NCBI GenBank assembly: GCA_964456445.1
Contig: CAYWBI010000046.1
Location: forward strand, 1-23,407
DNA: 23,407 bases
Reading direction: 5' to 3'
Source: CAYWBI01 sp964456445
Lineage (GTDB): Bacteria; Calditrichota; Calditrichia; Calditrichales; J004
Part shown: positions 9,010 to 17,463 of the stretch, piece after piece
Layout of the letters: the number at the start of each line of letters is the position of its first letter
Numbering within the stretch: the first letter of the stretch is position 1
Translations under genes and position numbers: made by a program
Notes under the pieces: generated by a model
The model's database searches: none
What the model saw: the letters and a program-made list of their open reading frames with translations, nothing else
Told to the model about the DNA's origin: nothing

Positions 9010-9831
9010 ATGATACATTGGAACATTGACCCGGAGATTTTTTCCTGGGGGTTTATACACATCCGCTATTACAGCCTGATGTTTTTAATCTCTTTCTTGC
9101 TTGGCATAGTCATTATGAAAAAGATTTTTCGCCACGAGGGCAAAAACGAACTGGATGTGGACGACCTGCTGGTTTATATGATGTTTGGCGTTATCCTCGG
9201 TGCCCGGCTGGGCCATGTTTTGTTTTACGATCCGGCGTTTTACTTTACCCATCCGCTGGAAATACTGATGGTCTGGAAGGGTGGTCTGGCAAGTCATGGC
9301 GCGGCCATTGGGATTGTGACGGCCATTTATTATTTTAGCAAAAAGAAGTATTACAATTTTCTGTGGCTGATGGACCGCATCGTGATTGTGGTAGCCCTCT
9401 CCGGTTCCTTTATCCGTCTTGGCAATTTGTTCAATTCCGAAATATACGGGCGGGCAACCGATCTGCCCTGGTCTTTTGTTTTTGAGCGTATCGATAATAT
9501 TCCCCGCCACCCGACACAGATATATGAGTCGCTGGCCTATCTGATCATCTTTGTTGTGCTCTGGAAAATTTACGATGGGCTGAAAGATAAAACTCCGCGT
9601 GGATATCTGTTTGGTTTGTCGCTCGTCCTGATATTTGGTTTTCGCTTTTTTGTTGAATTTTTAAAGGCCGTGCAGGAGCCCTGGGAAGCGGGCATGGCTT
9701 TGGACATGGGGCAAATATTGAGCATCCCCGCGGTTATTATTGGTGTGTGGCTGATGATCAGTGCTAAAAACAGACCGTTCACCCAACCCAAACGCCCAAA
9801 AGAAAAGATAAAGGGGAAGAGTAAAAAATAA
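9010..9831 (+). CDS. lgt: Prolipoprotein diacylglyceryl transferase
   Basis: This 273-residue inner-membrane enzyme moves a diacylglyceryl group from phosphatidylglycerol to the lipobox cysteine of prolipoproteins, the first step of lipoprotein maturation. IRYYSLMFLISFLLG is the first helix, GARLGHVLFYDP follows at 64-75, GGLASHGAAIG contains the conserved H96, RLGNLFNSEIYGRAT (136-150) is the Lgt signature, and RHPTQIYES starts at residue 166. Length and motif order match full-length Lgt. The lysine-rich tail (KRPKEKIKGKSKK) is probably cytoplasmic. It stands alone, with gaps on both sides. Confidence 0.97.
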   Translation: MIHWNIDPEIFSWGFIHIRYYSLMFLISFLLGIVIMKKIFRHEGKNELDVDDLLVYMMFGVILGARLGHVLFYDPAFYFTHPLEILMVWKGGLASHGAAIGIVTAIYYFSKKKYYNFLWLMDRIVIVVALSGSFIRLGNLFNSEIYGRATDLPWSFVFERIDNIPRHPTQIYESLAYLIIFVVLWKIYDGLKDKTPRGYLFGLSLVLIFGFRFFVEFLKAVQEPWEAGMALDMGQILSIPAVIIGVWLMISAKNRPFTQPKRPKEKIKGKSKK

Positions 9832-9944
9832 ATGACAAAACAAGAATCCCATCCTATGAACAAGGGAATATCATTGCTAATTTTTTATTTAAATCCCAAT
9901 TCGGCTATTTAAAGATAGAGATCGCTAATCCTGTCCTTTTTCCC

Positions 9945-9972
9945 TTGACATACAATTTTTATTTTGTAATAT
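9945..9972 (+). promoter_or_regulatory. Sigma70-like promoter for the secreted protein gene
   Basis: A perfect TTGACA (9945-9950) is separated by 16 bp from TAATAT (9967-9972). The start codon of the downstream gene is at 10011, preceded by AAGGAG, so the leader would be about 30 nt. Nothing else is recognised in 9832-10010. Confidence 0.5.
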
Positions 9973-10010
9973 TCGGTATGCCTTTCCCAACCTATTTGTA
10001 AGGAGCTGTT

Positions 10011-12870
10011 ATGCGCCGTTACATTTACATTGTCTGCATCGTTGTGTTTTTATCTCAAAATATTTTTGCCACCGATTACGGAGACCATTCGTTACGTGCC
10101 CACTCAAATCTGACAGGTAAGAAAGTTCAGGTCACGGTTTTTAACTTTGGCCAAACGGGACATGAAGATGCGGTATCTTTTGATGAACAAATGCCTTTTG
10201 AATGGCCCACGGGCAGCAGGCACATTTATCTTGCGTTTAGCGGTTTAATGATCGGCGCAGAAGTTTCCGATTCTTCCGGTGCAATCAAACATGTTGTAGA
10301 TGTGATGAACTACAGAATGAATCCCAACAATGGGGATTCATGGTCCTTTGAGCCACTTCCCGGTTACAGCAACCCAGCGCAGTACAAACCTGCCATCAGC
10401 ACTCAACCCGGGACATGGCCCGATTTCTGGGCAAATAAAAAAAATGATCCGTCCGACCCAGGCTGGGGTGGACATTGGCCCGGTTTTCTTGGCAAGGATG
10501 TGTTTCTGCCCGGCCCCGAAATTTATTACCGCATGAGCGATGACAATTATAATAAATTTCTTTACTTTCCAGACAGTGCCGACAGCACACGCCGGGGGCT
10601 GGGCTGGAAGTCGCCATGCATTTATTTAGCATCGATAAGCCTGTTTTTGCAGATATGATGTTTCAGGGCTTTACCGTTTATAACATGGGTGATAAAAAGC
10701 TGAACAAGGTCAACCTAACCATGTGGATCGCCTCCTTTCTTGGAGGAGATGGCGACAGTGGGGACGATATATTCGACTATAGCCTGGATGAAAATTTACT
10801 TTATCTGCATGATAAAGATCATATCGCCCCAACCTTCGGAGATAATGCCGTCGGTAGTGTGGGCATTGCCTTTTTACAGACGCCAAAAGACAGTACGGGC
10901 ATAGAGCTGGGTTTGACCGGCGTATCATATCTAAACACCGGCAGTTAAACCTAAACGATGATGAAGCAATGTGGAGCCATCTGATGCAGTGGGACCAATT
11001 TGCGGACCCTAATGATTCTTATACCGAGGTAGATAATTTTATATCAAGTGGATATTTTGACATTGCTGCCGGAGACAGTGTTCAATGTATGCTTGTCTAT
11101 TTATTCGCCAACGGCCCGGAATATGATCCCGACAACCATGTCCGCCGGAACAGGTTGGACCAAAAATATACCCTGGCCAAACTTGCTTTTGAGCGGTATT
11201 TTAATTTTAAGGGATTTGAAACAAACTTCAGCACTCCACAACCAGACGATACACTTTCCGCATCAACTACTGTTGACTGGGACTTTGAGCCCAATCCGGG
11301 CCCCACACAAACTTATCTTTATTTATCCGCCAATAACGGTGAGGATTATAACGTGCTCAGCAACGGCCTTGCCACCCAATCCTATTTTTGGCAAACGCAG
11401 CAACTCGATGATGGTATCCTAAACCGGCTTACGGCCATTGCCTTTTCCGATTCCGCAATATCCGTAACGGAAAGCGGGCGTTTTATCCTGAACAACAGTA
11501 CGCAGGCTACACCGCAAATCTTGTTTACTAATCTAAAAGATGGCGATACCCTTTCGGGTCTTTATCCGCTCAAATGGATCGCCGGGGACGCCGATGGTGA
11601 CACATATAAGGTGGCGCTTTTTTATAAGTCCATTTTCGGCAACGATGCATGGAATGTACTGCAACCCCCGGTTGATACGGTCCAATCTTTTCTCTGGAAC
11701 ACACCATCCTTTGCCAACTCGCGCGATATCGAACTGAAGGCACAAATAACAAGCGGGGATCAGAGCGCCGAGCAAATCATTAAGAACATAAGCCTGCTAA
11801 ACCCCCGGTATGTGTTGAATGATTCATCCTATCAACGCGCATTTGGTAGCCCTGCCAGCGGTACTTTTGAATTACATGTTGTAGATTCATCGCAAATCAC
11901 ACAAGATACATATTTGCTTACTTTTGCCGGGAACAAAACCGATTCGTTAAAATATAGCGTTCAAAACAGGCGGATCCACTTACAGGTTTTACAGGACATA
12001 CCGCTCCTTTTTAATGCGCAGGAAAGTCCGCTTTTTGACGGCATGCGTCTGCTTATTATCAATGAGCGTCGCGCGCTTATCGATTCCCTTTCCGGCTGGA
12101 GTGATACGGATATTTATCCCTTTACATTCAACCAATTTTACGATGGGTTCACCTTTGGTTACGAAAACCGCGCCGATTATAAAATCAGCTTTGGCGAACG
12201 TGGTATCGGGCAATCAACGTCTTATCCTATAGCCGGCATAACACGTCCATCCCAGCCGGTAAATTATGTTGTGGAAAACTTAACGACCCATCAGAAAATA
12301 CAAACCGCGTTTTTTGAACGAGACACCCTGAACGGCGGTCAGGGTATATTTTCATGGGGATATAATGATCCTTATTTTTACCTCGAATCCGATATCATTG
12401 TCTTCCTGGAGAAAATAAACGGGGATACGCTCCAACCGACCTATCATCTTTTGTTTGACGGCGCCGAATCCGATCAGGGAACACGTCTGCCCGGCAAGGG
12501 CGATTCGTTGATGCTCATTCAGAGCAAGCCCTTCTATAGCGGTGATTCCATATATTTCAGCCTGGGCAATTTAGTCACTACCATTCAGGCTAAACCGCGA
12601 ACTGCAATAAATTTTGCACTCTATCCCGCTTATCCCAATCCGTTTAATGCCACACTAACCATTCGTTTTAACCTGCCCCATAGCAGTCGGGTTGACCTGA
12701 CCGTTTACAACATACTTGGTCAAAAGGTTGTCGATCTTATACATACCCTTCGCCCGGCGGGCAATCAACGCATCCTTTGGCAAGCGGTTGCTTTTGCCAG
12801 CGGTATTTATTTTGTCCACATACAGGCAGGGGGATTTGCGGCCACGCGCAAGGTCATATTGATCAAATAA
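10011..12870 (+). pseudogene. Large secreted protein with T9SS type A sorting tail, broken by two frameshifts
   Basis: Three consecutive plus-strand frames (10011-10658, 10616-10948, 10969-12870) read as one protein of about 953 residues if one base is restored near 10610 (giving GLGWKVAMHLFS) and one near 10945 (giving NTGSLNLNDDEAMW). The N-terminus MRRYIYIVCIVVFLSQNIFA is a signal peptide. The N-terminal third (NNGDSWSF, PGTWPDFWANK, WGGHWPGFLGKDVF, DDxFDYSLDENL) resembles large secreted FCB-group proteins of unknown function. The last 85 or so residues (YPNPFNATLTIRFNL, VYNILGQKV, SGIYFVHIQA, TRKVILIK) form a T9SS/FlgD-like sorting domain, so the product would be exported to the surface. 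Real pseudogene or assembly error cannot be told apart here. The 3' end is duplicated at 14382. Confidence 0.75.
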
Positions 12871-12897
12871 CCCGCATCTCATTTGATAAAAATTATG
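12781..12897 (+). repeat. 117-bp direct repeat, copy 1 (3' end of the T9SS gene plus flank)
   Basis: It begins CAAGCGGTTGC and ends AAAAATTATG. It covers the last 29 codons of the T9SS gene, the stop and 27 bp beyond. It differs from copy 2 only at 12885 (G here, A at 14486). Sequence left and right of the repeat is unrelated between the copies. Confidence 0.95.
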
Positions 12898-13027
12898 AGG
12901 CCCTATCGCCGCTTAAAGCAGGATGCTCAATACTGCGCCATTGCAAAAGATGAGGATGAAACAGTCAAAATTGTAACTATTGTAAAATACATTTTAATTA
13001 CATGGGGCATTATGTTTTCGATCATTG

Positions 13028-13056
13028 TTGAAACTGCAAACAAGAAATGCTATATT
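13028..13056 (+). promoter_or_regulatory. Extended -10 promoter of the Fic gene
   Basis: TTGAAA (13028-13033), a 17-bp spacer and TATATT (13051-13056), with TGC directly before the -10 box (extended -10). It lies 70 bp before the Fic start and overlaps the first dyad. Confidence 0.6.
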
Positions 13057-13063
13057 TGCAGTT
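13032..13063. promoter_or_regulatory. Dyad 1: possible operator over the Fic promoter
   Basis: AACTGCAAA (13032-13040) and its perfect complement TTTGCAGTT (13055-13063) are separated by 14 bp. The arms cover the edge of the -35 box and the -10 box, so a bound protein would block RNA polymerase. Autoregulation by the Fic protein's C-terminal helix-turn-helix is possible but unproven. Confidence 0.5.
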
Positions 13064-13075
13064 AAGCGGTTTTGT

Positions 13076-13099
13076 GCAAGTATAACAGACTATACTTGC
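13076..13099. promoter_or_regulatory. Dyad 2: second perfect inverted repeat in the Fic leader
   Basis: GCAAGTATA (13076-13084) and its perfect complement TATACTTGC (13091-13099) flank the 6-bp spacer ACAGAC. It lies between the promoter and the ribosome site AGGA (about 13114), 27 bp before the start codon. It could be a second operator or an mRNA hairpin limiting translation. Its sequence is unrelated to dyad 1. Confidence 0.5.
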
Positions 13100-13126
13100 G
13101 TCTGAATCAAAAACCAGGAAGCCTTT

Positions 13127-14257
13127 ATGAAAATCAGCGCATTTGAATCAGGAAAAAATGTCCAAAGATATCAATACAAAAGCTTTGAACCGGTTTTTAT
13201 TAATTCCGAATGGGAATTGGATAATTCCAGCTTGATTCTTCTTTTAAGTAAAGCCGATAAAAAGCTGGGCGAACTAAACGCTTTTTCTGAACTGATCCCT
13301 GACGTTGATTTCTTTATACGCATGCATGTTGTAAAGGAAAGTACGATTAGCAGCAGAATTGAAGGAACACGCACCAATATTGAAGAGGCTGTTCAGAAAG
13401 AGGAAGGCATTGCCCCGGAACATAGGGACGACTGGCAGGAAGTTCAAAATTATATTCTGGCAATGAATAATGCGATTGAAGAATTGAAAAAGTTACCATT
13501 GTCGAACAGATTGCTGAGGAATGCACACGCTACTTTGCTTAAAGGTGTCAGGGGCGGGCATAAACAACCCGGTGAGTTCCGGAAAAGCCAAAATTGGATT
13601 GGGGGCAGTTCGATTGCCGATGCTGTATTTATACCCCCGCACCCTGACAGTCTGCCGGATTTAATGTCGGATTTCGAAAAGTTTTTTAACAATGAACCCA
13701 TCGCTCTGCCGCATTTGATAAATATTGGGATTGCACACTATCAGTTCGAAACCATTCACCCTTTTCTTGATGGCAACGGACGAATTGGCCGGCTGCTTAT
13801 CAGTTTATATCTTGTAAGCAATAACCTTCTTACAAAACCAACATTATATCTTTCCGATTTTTTTGAGAAAAACCGTTCATATTACTATGACAACCTGCAG
13901 CATGCACGAACGCACAACGATTTAACTCAATGGCTAAAGTTTTTTTTGCAAGGCGTAATTACCACGGCCCAAAAGGCCATTCTAACATTCCGCCAAATTA
14001 TTAAACTGAATGAAGATGCGCACAATAAGATAGCATCGCTTGGTAAGAGACAAACAAACGCCCTAAAACTGCTGCGTTGTCTATATATTAGGCCTATTGT
14101 GGACATCAATCAAACGGCCGGACTGTTAAAGGTAAACTTTTCCACGGCAAAGCGTTTGATTGACGCCCTGTTAAAACTTGAATTGTTGGAAGAAATGACC
14201 GGTTATAAGCGCAACCGTCAATTTATATTCAGAAGTTATTTAGATTTATTTAAATAG
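13127..14257 (+). CDS. Fic-domain protein with C-terminal winged helix
   Basis: 376 residues, the usual size of Fic proteins with an N-terminal Fic_N region and a C-terminal helix-turn-helix. The catalytic motif HPFLDGNGRIGR is complete at 211-222, so AMP (or other nucleotide) transfer to target hydroxyls is expected. S75-x3-E79-G80 in SSRIEG fits the (S/T)xxxE(G/N) inhibitory helix placed N-terminally (class II, self-inhibited). FIPPHPDSLPDLM is the flap-like segment before the core. The end (LLKVNFSTAKRLIDALLKLELLEE) looks like a winged HTH that could bind DNA. No antitoxin gene adjoins it. CCAGGAAG precedes the ATG. It sits within the 117-bp-repeat-flanked insert. Targets are unknown. Confidence 0.92.
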   Translation: MKISAFESGKNVQRYQYKSFEPVFINSEWELDNSSLILLLSKADKKLGELNAFSELIPDVDFFIRMHVVKESTISSRIEGTRTNIEEAVQKEEGIAPEHRDDWQEVQNYILAMNNAIEELKKLPLSNRLLRNAHATLLKGVRGGHKQPGEFRKSQNWIGGSSIADAVFIPPHPDSLPDLMSDFEKFFNNEPIALPHLINIGIAHYQFETIHPFLDGNGRIGRLLISLYLVSNNLLTKPTLYLSDFFEKNRSYYYDNLQHARTHNDLTQWLKFFLQGVITTAQKAILTFRQIIKLNEDAHNKIASLGKRQTNALKLLRCLYIRPIVDINQTAGLLKVNFSTAKRLIDALLKLELLEEMTGYKRNRQFIFRSYLDLFK

Positions 14258-14381
14258 GGTTCCCATCATTTGTGTGTTTTTGTACGCGAAAGGGCACGTA
14301 TAAATAAAACCTTTGCTGACGATACAATACGACGGCAGCAAACAGATTTCTATGGTAGGGATTATTCAAACATTTACCGCA

Positions 14382-14498
14382 CAAGCGGTTGCTTTTGCCA
14401 GCGGTATTTATTTTGTCCACATACAGGCAGGGGGATTTGCGGCCACGCGCAAGGTCATATTGATCAAATAACCCGCATCTCATTTAATAAAAATTATG
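14382..14498 (+). repeat. 117-bp direct repeat, copy 2
   Basis: 116 of 117 bases match copy 1 at 12781-12897. It carries an orphan piece of the T9SS tail (AVAFASGIYFVHIQAG onward, with its stop at 14469-14471) and the same noncoding flank. It ends exactly at an ATG (14496-14498) that is probably the start of the DprA-like gene, suggesting copy 2 keeps the original right-hand junction. Confidence 0.95.
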
Positions 14499-15182
14499 GT
14501 ACCCGGCGCCTCTGTCAGAACAATGTTTTTATCCGGATTATTTATTCTGCGCCCGGGACGTCTCTTGCACAAGCGCGGATCATTGCGTATAATCAAAAAA
14601 AATTAACGGCCCTGATCCATGCCCTTAATATCAAAATTTAAATCATGTGGAAATATCGAATTGCTCAGCCGGAAACGGGTGGCGCTCTTTGCCTCGCGCA
14701 ATACGCCGGCGGAAATTTATCCTGCCGCCAGCGCGCTGTTCCATGTGCTCTGTAATTTGCCGCTTTGCCTTGGAGGTGGCTGGCAGGCCCCGCTGGAAAA
14801 AAAACTGTTGAACCAGTTGCCCGGCGCTCCACGGGCGGGCCTTATTTATTACAGCGCAACAGATATCGGCGGGCGGGCATTAAACCCAAAGTTACAAAAG
14901 ATATTTGAGGCCCAAAAGCTGTTGCTGCTCTGTGCCGAGGCTGCCCCCGGACGTGCTTCCCGTTCGGCGGTGGATAAACGCGATCAATTATTGTTTGGCC
15001 AGATCACCCGGATTATATTTTTTTATATTGCACCCGAAGGACGGTTGGAGAGCGTATTTAACACGCTTCTGAAGAATAACAATACGCCGTTTGTTCTGGA
15101 TCATCCCCTTAATAAACCCTTTTTAAACGCAGGCGGTCTGGCAATAAATGAAGACAATGCCCGGGACCTGCTGTTGATTTAA
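14496..15182 (+). pseudogene. DprA/Smf-like Rossmann protein, apparently with two compensating indels
   Basis: The uninterrupted frame 14619-15182 codes for KRVALFASRNTPAEIYPAAS, LCLGGGWQAPLEKKLL, RSAVDKRDQLLFGQ, APEGRLESVFNTLL and TPFVLDHPLN. This order resembles DprA-family Rossmann proteins (nucleotide loop, basic RD/RN segment, SG-like loop), though no motif is canonical. Upstream, another frame reads SAPGTSLAQARIIAYNQKKL, giving a sensible protein if one base is restored near 14525-14530 and one removed near 14633-14640. With both, ATG 14496 to the stop gives about 228 residues. DprA would load RecA on incoming DNA; this shorter, divergent relative may differ. It converges on the antiporter gene with a 35-bp gap. 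Confidence 0.45.
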
Positions 15183-15217
15183 ATCACCGTTTCAATTTAT
15201 GATCCGGTCTTATTTGC

Positions 15218-17125
15218 CTATGCCTTTTTGCCCAAAAAACGTACAATAAGAAAAAGTACCGTACCGGCCATAAGCAATTCATAGCCGCCGCTCCAGCCAA
15301 ACCCTGCCGGAATAAAACCAAACAGAATGCTCACACCCGCCACCACAAGCGCATAAGGCATTTGTGTACGCACATGGTCAATATGGTCCGAACCGGAGGC
15401 CATCGACGACATGATGGTCGTATCAGATATAGGTGAGCAATGATCGCCAAAAGTAGCGCCAGCCAGAATTGCAGCTATTGAGCTGAGCAGGATAACGACT
15501 TTCTCTTCCGGCGGGATACTTGCGTCTGCCAGCGGCAGGGCATGGGCCAGGGGAATAACGATGGGCGTCAAAATCGCCATGGTTGCCCAGGACGTCCCGG
15601 TAGAAAAGGCAATCACCCCGGCAATAACAAAGGTAAGCGTTGGTATCCAGTGTGCGGAAATAAGACCGGAAGTCACATTAATCACATAATCCGCTGTTTG
15701 AATATCCCGGCAAACATTTCCGATCGCCCAGGCCATCGTCAAAATAAGGGCGGCCATCACCATGGATTTTACACCCCCGACCCAGGCGGATATTGATTCA
15801 TGCAGATTTAGTATGCGCTGGGCCATGGCCAGAATAATGGCCACAAAGCTACCCAGAAACGCCCCCCAGATAAGTGTGCGGAAAGCGTCGCCATTCCCAA
15901 ATACCAGGCTAATATGATGGATAAAACCAACCTTGCCATCCGTGGGCGGGGTCGCGTTTGAACCGGTGATATAGATACCGGCCAGGGTGGTCAAAACAAC
16001 AACCGCTACCGGTATAAAGGCATTGTACCAGCGTAACGGGATGCCCGCTTTGGGATCGATTTCTGTGTTATGCGTATCTGTCAGGGGCGTGGCATTATCG
16101 GCAAGCACTTTTCCTTCGTGTTTTGCCCGGCGCTCTGCTACCAGCATGGAGCCGAAATCCCTTCCGGTATAGGCAATAAAAAATCCAAATAGCAAGGTTA
16201 AAATTGGATACGAGGCATAGGGGATGGCCCGGACAAATGTGAGATAGGCGTTGTCATGCAATCCCATGGTCGTAAATGCCTGGGATATAAGGCTAAGCTG
16301 ATAGCCGATCCAGGTGGAGATGATGGCAATGGTAGCAATCGGCGCCGCGGTGGCGTCCACAAGATAAGAGAGTTTTTCCCGGCTGATTTTTAACTTGTCT
16401 GTTAAAGGGCGCATCGTATTGCCCACAATCAGCGTGTTGGCATAATCATCAAAGAAAATCAGTATCCCCATCGCCCAGGTGACAATTTGCCCTTTACGGG
16501 AATCGGAGGCATAATGCGAAAGCTTCTCCACGATCCCCTGCGTTCCGCCGGATTTGGAAACGACACCCACCATGCCCCCCAGCGTAAGGCTAAAAATTAG
16601 AATAGCCATATTATCCGCGTTGGCCGGTGATTTGGCTATGTACTCGGACAAGGCAAGAAAAAACCCTTGCACCGGATTATAGCCATATATAAGGAAGGCG
16701 CCGATATACACACCGGCAAAAAGCGAGACCAGCACCTGACGGGTAATCAAAGCCAATAAAATAGCCAATAGAGGCGGTAACAAACTCACCCAGCCCGGCA
16801 CCGACCAAAGGGTGGAGAGCGTTGATCCGTCAGCACTTACAATTTTCCACGAACCGGAGTGGGGCAATAGAATTTTTTCACTGTTCCAGAGTGTCTTGTC
16901 CTTTGGCGAAATCTTTACATCCAAAGCAATTTTTTTTCCGTCCGATAGAAGGGCCACGGGCCGTTTTGTACTGTCGTCGCTTAGTTTAAAAGAGAAAACA
17001 TAACTGTTGCCACTCAGATACACAACTTTCGCATTTTGTAGCCCCGGAACGGGATCAGCTGCATATACCGATGAAGCGGAAAATAGAAAAAGTACAAGTA
17101 TAAGCGCCTTTTTGATATAAGACAT
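15218..17125 (-). CDS. NhaC-type Na+/H+ antiporter with periplasmic N-terminal domain
   Basis: 635 residues from ATG 17125, chosen over an upstream TTG (17152) because GGAGGG lies 6 nt before it. MSYIKKALILVLFLFSASSVYA is a signal peptide; residues 23 to about 108 form a soluble, probably beta-rich, extracytoplasmic domain; from GWVSLLPPLLAILLAL on it is a polytopic NhaC-family (PF03553) transporter with SLTLGGMVGVVSKSGG, FFDDYANTLIVGNTMRPL, DATAAPIATIAIISTWIGY and a C-terminal AILAGATFGDHCSPISDTT. The acidic and polar residues in the DDYANT and GDHCSPISD stretches are typical of this group. It should exchange Na+ for H+ at the inner membrane; amino-acid/Na+ exchange is possible in relatives. 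Classical NhaC proteins lack the added N-terminal domain. Confidence 0.88.
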   Translation of the reverse strand: MSYIKKALILVLFLFSASSVYAADPVPGLQNAKVVYLSGNSYVFSFKLSDDSTKRPVALLSDGKKIALDVKISPKDKTLWNSEKILLPHSGSWKIVSADGSTLSTLWSVPGWVSLLPPLLAILLALITRQVLVSLFAGVYIGAFLIYGYNPVQGFFLALSEYIAKSPANADNMAILIFSLTLGGMVGVVSKSGGTQGIVEKLSHYASDSRKGQIVTWAMGILIFFDDYANTLIVGNTMRPLTDKLKISREKLSYLVDATAAPIATIAIISTWIGYQLSLISQAFTTMGLHDNAYLTFVRAIPYASYPILTLLFGFFIAYTGRDFGSMLVAERRAKHEGKVLADNATPLTDTHNTEIDPKAGIPLRWYNAFIPVAVVVLTTLAGIYITGSNATPPTDGKVGFIHHISLVFGNGDAFRTLIWGAFLGSFVAIILAMAQRILNLHESISAWVGGVKSMVMAALILTMAWAIGNVCRDIQTADYVINVTSGLISAHWIPTLTFVIAGVIAFSTGTSWATMAILTPIVIPLAHALPLADASIPPEEKVVILLSSIAAILAGATFGDHCSPISDTTIMSSMASGSDHIDHVRTQMPYALVVAGVSILFGFIPAGFGWSGGYELLMAGTVLFLIVRFLGKKA

Positions 17126-17463
17126 AAATAACCCTCCGCGATGGAACGACAAACTTTAAGTCTGTCGATTGGTCTTAGTGACAAATGGATAGATTCTATT
17201 AGGTTGGCTGTAGCTTAAAATATGCATTATATCCATTATAATCCAGATTGAAAAATGTTTTAACAGGATATATCATGATACCTTGCTTTAATTTTTACCA
17301 CCTTGTAAATTAATCTGTAATTTTAACTTCAGCAAAAACATTAAAATTGCTATCCATCACTTTGATCATTTAACCGAGTATGCGTCCGTTGCGGTTTTAT
17401 CCGAAATAATTCCCCGGTAGAGGCATTAGATAAACATCATGCGGACAAACATCAGGAGAATCA
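17126..17463. other. Divergent intergenic region between antiporter and GWxTD genes
   Basis: 338 bp with no credible ORF. Visible items: TATAAT at 17237-17242 (plus) preceded after 16 bp only by a poor -35 (TTAAAA at 17215), a 10-bp palindrome TATCATGATA at 17271-17280, and AATTTTAA/TTAAAATT arms at 17319 and 17341. The antiporter ribosome site GGAGGG lies at its left end and CAGGAGAA, for the GWxTD gene, at its right end. No operator assignment is justified. Confidence 0.4.

Larger units (their letters stand above)
12898..14381. mobile_element. Putative insert carrying a Fic gene
   Basis: These 1484 bp lie between the two copies of the 117-bp direct repeat and contain one convincing gene (Fic, 13127-14257) with its own promoter. 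The segment interrupts what was probably a direct junction between the T9SS gene and the DprA-like gene, and re-creates the T9SS 3' end at the left boundary. No integrase, transposase or terminal inverted repeat is seen, so the type of element is unknown. Outside the gene, 12898-13027 and 14258-14381 hold nothing recognised. Confidence 0.5.

Noticed and set aside
12895..13065. 56-codon ORF starting at the ATG that ends repeat copy 1
   Set aside because: No ribosome site, no recognised motif, and it overlaps the Fic promoter and first dyad; most likely chance.
14262..14381. Possible integrase or recombination genes in the insert
   Set aside because: All frames were read and none shows tyrosine- or serine-recombinase motifs; the stretch is too short.
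14250..14483. 77-codon minus-strand ORF across the insert's right edge and repeat copy 2
   Set aside because: Its first half is antisense to the copied sorting tail and the rest shows no family feature.
17271..17280. 10-bp palindrome TATCATGATA between antiporter and GWxTD genes
   Set aside because: Short, AT-rich, and not repeated nearby; expected by chance in a gap of this size.
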